A stretch of 64,000 nt of DNA, taken from contig NZ_JAPZVR010000001.1 of NCBI RefSeq assembly GCF_027622855.1, positions 28,068 through 92,067 on the forward strand, in the 5' to 3' direction. Shown in pieces: positions 16,822-25,110 of this stretch; positions within the stretch are counted from its first letter, which is position 1, and each line of letters begins with the position of its first letter. Below the pieces are notes generated by a model, which was not told the DNA's origin, did not search any database, and saw nothing but the letters and a program-made list of their open reading frames with translations. The position numbers and the translations under genes were made by a program. The DNA comes from Glycomyces algeriensis (GTDB lineage Bacteria > Actinomycetota > Actinomycetes > Mycobacteriales > Micromonosporaceae).

Positions 16822-17830
16822 GGCTCTCGCCGGCGCTTACGACCAAGCGCTGCTCGACCTCGACGGTGTCGTCTACCTGCTCAGTCAGCCGATCCCGGAA
16901 GCGGCCGCGACCCTCGCGGCCCTTCCGGGGCTCGACTGCGACCCGGTGTTCGTCACCAACAACGCCTCCCGGAGCCCGGAAGTCGTAGCCGAGGCCCTGC
17001 GCGTCATGGACATCCCGGCCGAGGAGTCCCAGGTGCTCACCTCGGCCCAGGTGGTGGCCGAGATCCTGCGCGAGCGCCTCGGCGAGGGCGGCCTGGTCCT
17101 CGTGGCCGGTTCGGAGGCGCTGCGCGCCGCCGTGGAGTCCCAGGGCCTGGTCGCGACGACCGATCCCAAAGCGGCCCAAGGCATCGGCTACGGCATGATC
17201 CCGTCGATGACGTGGCGGGACCTCGCGGACCTGACCATCGCCGCCCGCAACGGGGCCCTCTGGGTCGCGACGAACCTCGACGCCACCCTGCCCACACCGG
17301 ACGGTCCGCTGCCCGGCACGGGCGCTCTGGCGGGCGCGATCTCCACGGCGCTGGGCCGCGGCCCCGACGTCGTGGCCGGGAAGCCCGAGCCGGGGATCTA
17401 CCGGTCCGCGCTGGCGCGCAAGCCCGGCGCCCGCGCGGTCATGGTCGGCGACCGGCCGGACTCGGACATCGAGGGCGCCAACCGGGCGGGGATCGACTCG
17501 CTGCTGGTGTTCACCGGTGTCGCCACGCCGCGACTGGCGCTGGCGCTGCCGCCCGAGCAGCGGCCGACGTACCTCGGCTGGAGCCTCGCGGCGCTGACCG
17601 AGCCGCACCCGGAGCCCGACTGGAACGATGCGGTGGACCGCATCGAGTGCGGCGGTTGGTCGGCGACCTTGGAGGGCAAGGAGATCCGTCTCCGCGGCGA
17701 GGGCGCCGACCTCGACGCGTGGCGGGCGCTCTGCGAGTTGAGCTGGGCCGCAGCCGATATGGCCGGCTACGACCCCGCCACGGCGCCGGTCCCGGAGGGC
17801 GCGGCGGCGGAGAAGCTCCTGTCGCTGTAA
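16796..17830 (+). CDS. HAD-superfamily phosphatase, NagD/glycerol-3-phosphate phosphatase type
   Basis: A 344-residue HAD hydrolase. Motif I DLDGVVYL holds the Asp nucleophile, VFVTNNASRSPEVVAE is the type-IIA cap entry, and KPEPGIY with MVGDRPDSDIEGA gives motifs III and IV. By family and position (between the TPR-like protein and tlyA) it corresponds to Rv1692, described as a glycerol-3-phosphate phosphatase in membrane lipid recycling. The last ~90 residues are an extra C-terminal domain. GAGGAG sits 5 bases before the ATG, which overlaps the upstream gene by 26 bases, so translational coupling is likely. Confidence 0.88.
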   Translation: MTRLKGAPEALAGAYDQALLDLDGVVYLLSQPIPEAAATLAALPGLDCDPVFVTNNASRSPEVVAEALRVMDIPAEESQVLTSAQVVAEILRERLGEGGLVLVAGSEALRAAVESQGLVATTDPKAAQGIGYGMIPSMTWRDLADLTIAARNGALWVATNLDATLPTPDGPLPGTGALAGAISTALGRGPDVVAGKPEPGIYRSALARKPGARAVMVGDRPDSDIEGANRAGIDSLLVFTGVATPRLALALPPEQRPTYLGWSLAALTEPHPEPDWNDAVDRIECGGWSATLEGKEIRLRGEGADLDAWRALCELSWAAADMAGYDPATAPVPEGAAAEKLLSL

Positions 17831-17843
17831 CGGAGACAAGCAT

Positions 17844-17882
17844 GAAGCCCGGACTGCCGCAGTCCGGGCTTCGTTTTCTCTT
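17844..17882. terminator. rho-independent terminator
   Basis: GAAGCCCGGACT / AGTCCGGGCTTC is a perfect 12-bp stem with a 5-base loop, followed on the plus strand by GTTTTCTCTT. It closes the phosphatase transcript; the convergent SCP2 gene ends 48 bases away. Confidence 0.88.
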
Positions 17883-17929
17883 CAGCGCTGTGCCGGTGGG
17901 GCGCAGCGCTTTGCGACGGTGACGGGTGC

Positions 17930-18277
17930 TTAGTCGACCTTGAGGGCCTTGCGCAGCTTGGCGAGGTCCTTCACGGAGGCCTTGATCTTGATCTTGCCGG
18001 TCAGGATCGCCTTGGCGGGCTTGAGTTCCTTCTTCGACAGGGCGATCAGGTCGTCGGAGCCGATCAGGATGCGCACCTCGGCGTCGGCGGCGTCGCCGTC
18101 GAGCAGGTCGGTGAGCTTGTTGCCGGCGAGCTTGGCGCTGAAGGTCTGGCCCAGGTCGGTGATCTCAACGGCCAGCGTGCGCTCGAAGCCCTCTTCGAGC
18201 TCGAGCTCGTCGGACTTCCTGGCGACCTTGCCCGCCATCTTCTCCAGCACATTGCGGCATTCGTCAACAGTGGCCAT
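17930..18277 (-). CDS. SCP2 sterol-binding-domain protein (copy 1)
   Basis: A 115-residue, stand-alone SCP2-fold protein. It begins MATVDECRNVLEKMAGK and has the SCP2 core strands FSAKLAGNKLTDLLDGD and AEVRILIGSDDLIALSKKEL, then the ILTGKIKIKASVKDLAKLRK end. The fold forms a hydrophobic tunnel for lipids or acyl-CoA; the ligand in bacteria is usually unknown. GGAGG lies 7 bases before the ATG. It is paralogous to the next minus-strand gene (18502-18840), which shares the MAT(V/I)DECR start and K(I)K(I/A) end. A -10-like TGTAAT lies on its strand at 18328-18333. Confidence 0.82.
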   Translation of the reverse strand: MATVDECRNVLEKMAGKVARKSDELELEEGFERTLAVEITDLGQTFSAKLAGNKLTDLLDGDAADAEVRILIGSDDLIALSKKELKPAKAILTGKIKIKASVKDLAKLRKALKVD

Positions 18278-18433
18278 ACGGTCCTCCCGGAATAGTTCTT
18301 GAGCTCGAAGCGCTCGACTGCCGAGAGATTACAACGTGGCTCGAATGCCGTTGCGTCCGACCGGGACGCATTGGACCATCCGGACTCCGCCGCGCTCCCT
18401 TACGGCTCGCAGCCCTGCGCATGACCGCGCGGG

Positions 18434-18451
18434 GCGGGCCTCACGGCCCGC
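18434..18451. terminator. hairpin between the two SCP2 genes
   Basis: GCGGGCC-TCAC-GGCCCGC, a 7-bp stem 51 bases downstream of SCP2 copy 2. It probably separates the two minus-strand transcripts. No T-run. Confidence 0.45.
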
Positions 18452-18501
18452 GCCCGCGCACGCTACGCGCAAGCGGCCCAGAGTGAACCGGAATCGTTCG
18501 C

Positions 18502-18840
18502 CTACAGCACGCCGCGAAGCTTCATGAGGTCCATCATGTTCGCCTTGATCTTGACCTGGCCCCCGGTGAAGGCCTTCATGAAGTCGAGTTCGCCGGCGAC
18601 GAGCTTGAGCAGGTTGTCCGAGGCGACGATCATGCGGATCTCCGCGTCGGGGTTGTCGCCGTCGGTGATGCCGGTCAGCTTGCCCTGGTCGAACTTGCCG
18701 TTGAACGACACCGAGAGGTCGGTGATGTCGGCGGCGAGCGAGCGCTGGAAGCCCTGGAGCTTGCGCACCGACTTCGGGTTCGAGGAGAGGTTCTCCGCGA
18801 ACTGCTCGAGTGCGGTCCGGCATTCGTCGATGGTGGCCAT
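18502..18840 (-). CDS. SCP2 sterol-binding-domain protein (copy 2)
   Basis: A 112-residue paralogue of the protein encoded at 17930-18277. It starts MATIDECRTALEQFAEN, keeps the central VSFNGKFDQGKLTGITDGD and AEIRMIVASDNLLKLVAGEL strands and ends QVKIKANMMDLMKLRGVL. The gene has its own AGGAGGG site and is separated from its twin by 224 bases containing a hairpin, so the pair looks like an old tandem duplication under separate promoters. As with copy 1, lipid or acyl-group binding is expected from the fold and not proven. Confidence 0.82.
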   Translation of the reverse strand: MATIDECRTALEQFAENLSSNPKSVRKLQGFQRSLAADITDLSVSFNGKFDQGKLTGITDGDNPDAEIRMIVASDNLLKLVAGELDFMKAFTGGQVKIKANMMDLMKLRGVL

Positions 18841-18904
18841 GGGCCCTCCTGTTTCGATCGGCGCGGGCGCGGCGGTGCGCCCCGTCAGAATGTTACCGGC
18901 CAGT

Positions 18905-18926
18905 ACGGCCGTGCGGGCACGGCCGT
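18905..18926. promoter_or_regulatory. inverted repeat in the divergent SCP2 / phasin-like promoter region
   Basis: ACGGCCGTG-CGGG-CACGGCCGT, a perfect 9-bp inverted repeat midway in the 202-base divergent gap. It may be an operator or a leader hairpin; nothing in the sequence decides which. Confidence 0.35.
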
Positions 18927-19042
18927 GTCCCGGTAGCTTGGCAGTACCGTTGACGCCAGAGCCAGACTACGGCTCGCGAGCCTCACCGAGGCGGGGACGC
19001 CAACCCGCGGACTCGGCAGACCCTGAAGGGAGTGGGACCGCC

Positions 19043-19447
19043 ATGACGGACTCCGCCCGCGCCTACTTCGACTCATTCCTCGGCATGGCCGGCGAACCCG
19101 CCCGCCGCGCCCGCGAATTCGCCGGCAAGATGCGCGAGGACCTGCGCTCGGGTTCCGAGCAGGTGCGCGAGCACGGCACCCGCACCGCCTCCGATTTCGG
19201 CCGCCTCCTCCGCACCGAGGTCGACGCGGGCCTCACCCGGCTCGGCGTCGCCACCCAGGCCGACCTCGACGACCTCAACCTGCGCCTCGAGCACTCCGAA
19301 GAGCAGATCCGCGACCTCCGCATCCGCCTCGCCGAAGCCGAGGCCCGCGCGAATGCCGCCGAGAAGGGCGCCGACCGCGCGGATCCCGCCGAGACCCCCG
19401 CCGCCGCGACCATGGAGCCGATCGACGACGAGGAAGAGGACGCATGA
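19043..19447 (+). CDS. small phasin-like coiled-coil protein
   Basis: A 134-residue, fully helical and highly charged protein. Residues ~1-60 form an amphipathic helix (SFLGMAGEPARRAREFAGKM); residues ~70-110 are a predicted coiled coil (DDLNLRLEHSEEQIRDLRIRL) typical of polyhydroxyalkanoate-granule-associated or phasin-like proteins; the end is acidic (DDEEEDA). No PHA genes are near, so granule association is only a fold-level guess. GAAGGGAG precedes the ATG at 19043 by about 10 bases. The stop overlaps the next start as ATGA. Confidence 0.7.
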   Translation: MTDSARAYFDSFLGMAGEPARRAREFAGKMREDLRSGSEQVREHGTRTASDFGRLLRTEVDAGLTRLGVATQADLDDLNLRLEHSEEQIRDLRIRLAEAEARANAAEKGADRADPAETPAAATMEPIDDEEEDA

Positions 19448-19644
19448 CCGACACGCCGAGCCCGGGGGCCCTGGCCGGCCGCCTGAAGCCCTCCGCCGAC
19501 TCCGACGATGTCGAGATGGAGGTCGAGGAGGCCCTGGGCCGCCTCGAGGCCCTGCCGGACCTGCCCGTCACCGAGCACGTCCAGGTCTTCGAAGGCGTCC
19601 AGCAGCGCCTCTCCGAGATCCTCAGCAACGTCGACGACGCCTAG
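19444..19644 (+). CDS. small conserved acidic protein upstream of tlyA
   Basis: A 66-residue protein, MTDTPSPGALAGRLKP to SEILSNVDDA, with two short amphipathic helices (VEEALGRLEALPDLP and VFEGVQQRLSEIL). The same position before tlyA in M. tuberculosis holds the small Rv1693. The function is unknown to me. It shares an ATGA overlap with the gene upstream and lies 33 bases from tlyA, so co-translation with both is likely. Confidence 0.75.
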   Translation: MTDTPSPGALAGRLKPSADSDDVEMEVEEALGRLEALPDLPVTEHVQVFEGVQQRLSEILSNVDDA

Positions 19645-19677
19645 CGTCCACCCACTAGAAAGCACCGATCCCGCGCC

Positions 19678-20462
<785 letters not shown>

Positions 20463-20466
<4 letters not shown>

Positions 20467-20649
20467 GCGAAGTCGGCGGCGAGGATCGCCTCCAGGTTCC
20501 GCTCCGCCAGCGCCGTGATCGTCACGAGCGGGTTCACGCCGATCGAACCGGGGAACCAACGTCGAGTCGGTGGAGTACAGCCGCTCGTAGCCGTTGACAC
20601 GACCATACTCATCGGCGGCCGCGCAGATGCAGAACCGCCGAGCGGGTGT
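20463..20649 (-). pseudogene. 3' remnant of a GMC oxidoreductase gene, frameshifted
   Basis: Read on the minus strand this stretch encodes the C-terminal signature of GMC (glucose-methanol-choline / cholesterol oxidase-like) oxidoreductases. GRVNGYERLYSTDSTLVP lies in one frame; GSIGVNPLVTITALAER and then NLEAILAADFA-stop continue in another, so a frameshift falls near 20556. Everything upstream of about residue -60 from the C-terminus is missing, replaced by the TnpB element starting near 20649. It looks like a gene truncated by that insertion or by a later deletion. Confidence 0.78.
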
Positions 20650-20780
20650 TGACATCCTCCCTTCCCAGTGGAAAAGGATCTCCGGCTTGCGGTCCGCCGA
20701 GGCGGTCCGTCTACGGTCGGGTTCCTGCTTCGGCGCCCGCTGCCCGGTCTCCCAGGTCTGACACAAGCTCCACAGGCGTT
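20649..20780 (-). ncRNA. candidate omega (reRNA) guide RNA region at the element's right end
   Basis: In TnpB systems the guide RNA is transcribed from the 3' part of tnpB and the following right end, its spacer being the flanking host DNA. The 132 bases after the stop hold several stem-forming segments (for example GGCGGTCCG-type repeats around 20690-20710) and no ORF. If used, the guide would read out into the GMC remnant (bases below 20649). This is inference from known system design; no transcript is visible. Confidence 0.4.
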
Positions 20781-21938
20781 TTACGTATCCGCCTGTCCGG
20801 CGGCCACGAGACGCTTGCCTTCGCGCCTAATGTTGATTTCAGCGTTCTGGTCACGGTCGTGGACTGCGCCGCATCCGCAGGTCCATTTCCGGACGCCGAG
20901 CTCGGCGACGCCTTTCGGGCCAGTCAGGTCCCCGCAGGCCGAGCACAGTCGCGTAGACGGGAAGAACCGGTCCACCCGCGCGAATGTTCGCCCGGCTCGT
21001 GCGGCCTTTGATTCGAGCCGGGTCAGGAACATGCCGGCGGCCGCGTCGTGCCACGACTTCGCGGCGTGTCCGCGGATCAGGGCCTTGACATGAAGGTCTT
21101 CGACGTAGATGCCTTGGTTTTCGGCAACGATCGTCGCAACCTGCTTGTTGATCCAGTCCGATCGGCTGTTTTTGATCTTCTCGTAGACAAGTGCGACCTT
21201 GATCCGAGACTTCGCCCGGTTCGCTGAGCCCATCACCCTTCGCGACAGGGCCCGCTGCGCCTTCTTCAGCCTGCGCTCCAGTCGCTTGAAGAATCGCGGG
21301 TTTTGGATCACCTTCCCACCCCGCAGCACCGCGAAGTCGGCGAGGCCCAGGTCGATCCCGGTCTCGGTGTCTGAGTCGGCCAGCGGCTCCATCATGTCGG
21401 AATCGTCTTCGACCGCCACGACGAAGCTTGCGTAGTACTTGCCGGTTGTCGTCTTGATGATCGTCACCGATGATGGCTCGGCCGGCAGCTCCCTAGACCA
21501 AGCGACCTTGAGGTCGCCGATCTTTGGCAGCCGCAGTCGCCCGCAGGGGAGCAATGCAAATCGAGCGTTCCTGGTGAACCGCGCTGTCTGCGTGTTCGAC
21601 CGGCGTTTGAATCGCGGTGGCCCGACTCGACCACCCGCCCGCTTCCCTGCCAAGGAGTCGAAGAAGTTTCGATGCGCTCGGTCTGCGTCGGCGAGGGCCT
21701 GCTGGAGCGGGACCGCGGATACCTCAGCCAGCCACGCCCGCTTAGGGCTGCGCTTTGCCTCGGTGATCAACGCCCTCGACAACAGGGCCTTGGTCGGGTA
21801 CGGCAATCCCTCGGAGTGTGCGAGCTTGCGAGCGGCAACCGCGTCGTTGAACACCACCCGGCACGACCCGAACACCCGAGCGAGCGCGCCCCGCTGGGGG
21901 CGTGTCGGGTAGAGCCGGAACCGGTAGCGAAGGTGCAC
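20781..21938 (-). CDS. tnpB: TnpB RNA-guided nuclease / IS605-family accessory protein
   Basis: A 385-residue, apparently full-length TnpB. The N-terminus VHLRYRFRLYPTRPQ is the helix-turn-helix start typical of the family. The RuvC-like triad is present: Asp in GIDLGLADFAVL, Glu in GIYVEDLHV and Asp in VHDRDQNAEINI, with an intact zinc ribbon between the last two (CSACG and CGCG). All catalytic residues are retained, so cleavage activity is possible. The GTG start at 21938 is chosen because upstream in-frame sequence is not TnpB-like. Codon use is less GC-biased than in neighbouring genes, fitting horizontal gain. Confidence 0.92.
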   Translation of the reverse strand: MHLRYRFRLYPTRPQRGALARVFGSCRVVFNDAVAARKLAHSEGLPYPTKALLSRALITEAKRSPKRAWLAEVSAVPLQQALADADRAHRNFFDSLAGKRAGGRVGPPRFKRRSNTQTARFTRNARFALLPCGRLRLPKIGDLKVAWSRELPAEPSSVTIIKTTTGKYYASFVVAVEDDSDMMEPLADSDTETGIDLGLADFAVLRGGKVIQNPRFFKRLERRLKKAQRALSRRVMGSANRAKSRIKVALVYEKIKNSRSDWINKQVATIVAENQGIYVEDLHVKALIRGHAAKSWHDAAAGMFLTRLESKAARAGRTFARVDRFFPSTRLCSACGDLTGPKGVAELGVRKWTCGCGAVHDRDQNAEINIRREGKRLVAAGQADT

Positions 21939-22335
21939 ACCGAAAACCCTATCGACCAGGTACGACAATCCGTCCTGCCTTATCACCCAATCGTGGCAGT
22001 GATCCTGGGTACAGGCACATAGTGCTCCGATGACCCGGGTTCTCCTCCGGGCCGAAGGCCGAACCGCGCTCTCCCGGACACCGGAGCCGAAGAGTTGTCT
22101 GCGTGTCGCCAGCGGGTCTCCCTTGGTTTCGGGTGGTGTTGGGGACAGGTTGTACCGCAAGGGATCACGCTTGGCCAGGGTGCAGAGCGGGTTGCCTCCC
22201 AAGGGAAGCCGGGTGCCGGGCTTTCGCTCCGAACCAGCCGGTGCAAGCGTTATCATGGGTATGCTCTCCGGTACTCCTGGTGAACCCGCCTGGAGTACAG
22301 TTCGAGGCCCTGTAACCGTCTGAGTAGGAGCGCGA
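21939..22335. other. non-coding stretch between tnpB and nadK
   Basis: Holds the undetermined left end of the TnpB element and the nadK promoter region. GTACTCC (22271-22277) and GGAGTAC (22292-22298) form a 7-bp inverted repeat 37 bases before the nadK start and may be a regulatory site. I see no trace of the missing GMC gene here and no convincing ORF. Confidence 0.6.
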
Positions 22336-23235
22336 GTGGAGCCGCAGCAGAAGCCGAGTCGTGTCCTCGTGGTCACGCACCCGCTCCGCCAGGACGTGGC
22401 CGAGCTCGCCGGGAAGCTCGCGGCCGCGCTGGAGGCCGAAGGCGTCGCGGTGAAGATCTGCTCCGGCGCGACCAACTCCCTCCTGCGCCCCGACGCGCTC
22501 GTGGTCGGCGACGACGTCACCGGCGAGAACGCCGACCTCGTGCTCGCCCTCGGCGGCGACGGCACCGTGCTGCGCGCCGCGAAAGTCGCGGCCGAGGCCG
22601 ACGTGCCCCTGCTCGGCGTCAACTTCGGCAAGGTCGGCTTCCTCGCCGAGGCCGAGACCGGCGAACTCGAGACCGTCGTCTCGCGCCTGCTCGACGGCGA
22701 GTACACCGTCGAGGAGCGGACCGCGCTGGCGGTCGAGGCCATGGGCACGGACGGCGAGGAGCACCGCTCCTGGGCGTTCAACGACATCGCGGTGGAGAAG
22801 GCCGAGCCCGCGCGGATGCTCGAGCTGTACATCGAGATCGACGGCACCCGCATCTCCCGCTACGGCTCCGACGGCGTCGTGGTCGCCTCCCCGACCGGCT
22901 CGACCGCGCACGCGATGTCCGCGGGCGGCCCGGTGGTCTGGCCCGATGTGGACGCCCTCGTCGTGGTCCCCATGAACGCGCACGCCCTGTTCGCCAAGCC
23001 GATGGTGGTGCACTCCTCCTCGGTGATCCGCATCGGCGTGGAGTCGGTCGGCACCGAGGGCTCGCTCATCGCGGACGGCAAGGAGCTCACCCGTCTCACG
23101 AGCGGCTCCACCGTCACGATCCGCCGCTCGGCCCGCCCGGTGCGCCTGGTGCGCATGTCCGGCCAGCCCTTCGCCTCCCGCCTGGTGTCGAAACTCTCTC
23201 TGCCCGTTGACGGTTGGCGTCACGGTCGCGTCTGA
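22336..23235 (+). CDS. nadK: NAD kinase
   Basis: A 299-residue ATP/polyphosphate-NAD kinase that makes NADP. Diagnostic motifs are LGGDGTVLRAA (GGDG, phosphate binding), GVNFGKVGFL, the NDIAVEKAEPARML segment (NE/D-type catalytic region) and VVASPTGSTAHAMSAGGP. The GTG at 22336 has AGGAG 6 bases ahead. It is followed 47 bases later by recN, the same neighbour as in mycobacteria and streptomycetes. Confidence 0.95.
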   Translation: MEPQQKPSRVLVVTHPLRQDVAELAGKLAAALEAEGVAVKICSGATNSLLRPDALVVGDDVTGENADLVLALGGDGTVLRAAKVAAEADVPLLGVNFGKVGFLAEAETGELETVVSRLLDGEYTVEERTALAVEAMGTDGEEHRSWAFNDIAVEKAEPARMLELYIEIDGTRISRYGSDGVVVASPTGSTAHAMSAGGPVVWPDVDALVVVPMNAHALFAKPMVVHSSSVIRIGVESVGTEGSLIADGKELTRLTSGSTVTIRRSARPVRLVRMSGQPFASRLVSKLSLPVDGWRHGRV

Positions 23236-23282
23236 CGCCGCTCGGCCGCCGATTGTCAGACGGACCGGCTAGGCTTCGAAGC

Positions 23283-25034
23283 GTGTTGGAGGAGCTTCGC
23301 ATCCAGAATCTGGGCGTGATCGCTGACGCCACCTTGCCGCTCGATTCCGGCCTGACCTGCATCACCGGTGAAACCGGCGCCGGTAAGACCATGGTCGTCG
23401 CCGGTCTTGGTCTGCTGTTCGGCGGTCGTGCCTCCCGTGCCCCCCTAGGCGCAGACCGAGCCCTTGTGGAGGGTCGCTTCGCCGTAGGCGAGAACGCCCT
23501 CGAACTGCGGGAGCGCGCCATCGAGGCCGGAGCCGATCTCGAGGACGGCGAGCTGCTGCTGGCCCGCTCGGTGTCCTCTGAGGGCCGCTCGAAGGCCTGG
23601 GTCGGCGGCCGCTCCGCGCCCGTCGGCGTGCTGGCCGAACTCGGCGAGCTCGCGATCTCGGTGCACGGCCAGTCGGACCAGATGCGGCTGCTGCAGCCCG
23701 CGGAGCAGCGGGCCGCGCTCGACCGCTTCGCCGGGGCCGACCACGGCAAGGTCCTCGACGCCTACCGCGCCGTGTTCCACGAACTCGGCACCTGCGCCGC
23801 CGAGCTCTCCCGCCTGCGCACCAGCGCGCGCGAGATGGCCCGCGAGGCCGACATGCTGCGCCTGGGCCTCGAAGAGATCACCGCCGTCGACCCGCAGGAA
23901 GGCGAGGACGCCGAACTCGCCGAAGAGGCCCGCCGCCTCGAGAACGCCGAGGCCCTGCGCCTCGCCGCCGCCACCGCGCACGGCGCGATCAGCGGCGACC
24001 CGGCCACCGGCGAAGGCGGTGCGACCGACACCGTCGGCGCGGCCGCGCGCGCCCTGGAGCACGACGCCCACTCCGACCCCAAACTGGCCGAGTTCGCCGA
24101 GCGCCTGGCCGAGGCCGGCGCGCTCCTCGCCGAGGCCGCGGTGGACCTCTCCGCGTACCTCGACGACCTCTCGGCCGACCCGCAGCGGCTGGAGGAGATC
24201 TACCAGCGCCAGGCCGCCATGAAGACCCTCTACCGCAAGTACGCCGAGGACCTCCCCGGTGTGCTGGCCTGGGCCGAGAACGCCCGCAAGCGACTCGGGG
24301 AGCTCGACGTCTCCGACGAGCGCGTCGCCGAACTCGAGTCCCAGCACGCGGAGCTCACCGCGCGGGCCGCCGAGCTCGCCGGGCAGCTGCGCGCCTCCCG
24401 CCGCGCCGCCGCAGAGCGCTTCTCCGCCTCGGTCTCGGCTGAGCTCAAGGGCCTCGCGATGCCGCACGCCGAGGTCACGGCCGCGGTAGAGCCGCGCCCG
24501 GCCGGACGGGGCGGCATCGACCTCACGGTTCTGGGAGGCACCGGCGAGCCGGCGGTCTCCGGCGCCACCGAGGACGGCGCCGACGAGGTCGAGCTCCTGC
24601 TGCGCCCGCACCCGGGCTCAGTCCCCGCCGCCCTGCACAAGGGCGCCTCGGGCGGCGAGCTCTCCCGCGTCATGCTTGCGATCGAAGTGGTGTTCGCCGA
24701 GATCGGCGGCCCGCCCGTCCTCGTGTTCGACGAGGTCGACGCCGGCGTCGGCGGCGGCGCGGCCATCGAGATCGGCCGCTGCCTCGCCAAGCTCGCCCGC
24801 CGCCACCAAGTGCTCGTCGTCACCCACCTGCCGCAGGTCGCGGCCTTCGCGGACCGCCACTTGGTGGTCTCGAAGGACACGTCCGGGGCCGTCACGGTCT
24901 CGGGCGTGCGCGTGGTCGACGACGCCGCGCGGGCACGTGAGCTTGCTCGCATGCTCGCCGGGATGCCCGATTCGCACCTCGGCGTGGCCCACGCCGAGGA
25001 ACTGCTGGCAGAAGCGGCGAAGATGAAGTCCTAG
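23283..25034 (+). CDS. recN: DNA repair protein RecN
   Basis: A 583-residue SMC-like ATPase for double-strand break repair. Walker A is GETGAGKTM near residue 30, a coiled-coil middle follows, and the signature and Walker B are GASGGELSRVMLAIE and PVLVFDEVDAGVGGG. The end VLVVTHLPQVAAFADRHLVV is the D-loop/H-loop region. The GTG at 23283 has no ribosome site, but TAGGCT (23270-23275) sits 7 bases before it, suggesting a leaderless mRNA. A longer frame from 23214 would overlap nadK and is not supported. Confidence 0.95.
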   Translation: MLEELRIQNLGVIADATLPLDSGLTCITGETGAGKTMVVAGLGLLFGGRASRAPLGADRALVEGRFAVGENALELRERAIEAGADLEDGELLLARSVSSEGRSKAWVGGRSAPVGVLAELGELAISVHGQSDQMRLLQPAEQRAALDRFAGADHGKVLDAYRAVFHELGTCAAELSRLRTSAREMAREADMLRLGLEEITAVDPQEGEDAELAEEARRLENAEALRLAAATAHGAISGDPATGEGGATDTVGAAARALEHDAHSDPKLAEFAERLAEAGALLAEAAVDLSAYLDDLSADPQRLEEIYQRQAAMKTLYRKYAEDLPGVLAWAENARKRLGELDVSDERVAELESQHAELTARAAELAGQLRASRRAAAERFSASVSAELKGLAMPHAEVTAAVEPRPAGRGGIDLTVLGGTGEPAVSGATEDGADEVELLLRPHPGSVPAALHKGASGGELSRVMLAIEVVFAEIGGPPVLVFDEVDAGVGGGAAIEIGRCLAKLARRHQVLVVTHLPQVAAFADRHLVVSKDTSGAVTVSGVRVVDDAARARELARMLAGMPDSHLGVAHAEELLAEAAKMKS

Positions 25035-25110
25035 CTGCGCCCGATTCGCGGCGGCCGCCCCGGCGAGCCGTCGCCGCGGCGCGTGCGATCGGATGGCATG
25101 ATGATGCACG

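Larger units (their letters stand above)
20649..22051 (-). mobile_element. solitary tnpB (IS200/IS605-type) element
   Basis: The right end is placed at GTTGACATCCTCCC (from 20648), an end sequence resembling other actinobacterial TnpB-only elements. A short imperfect hairpin (about 20658-20678) lies next to it. The left end is uncertain: CCCGG-GTTCTCCT-CCGGG (22034-22051) is the only likely hairpin upstream of tnpB. No tnpA transposase and no terminal inverted repeats are seen, as expected for non-autonomous members of this group. Confidence 0.6.

Noticed and set aside
21939-22853. In-frame N-terminal extension of tnpB running into nadK
   Set aside because: The extra 305 codons are antisense to nadK and the intergenic DNA and resemble nothing; TnpB similarity begins exactly at the GTG at 21938.
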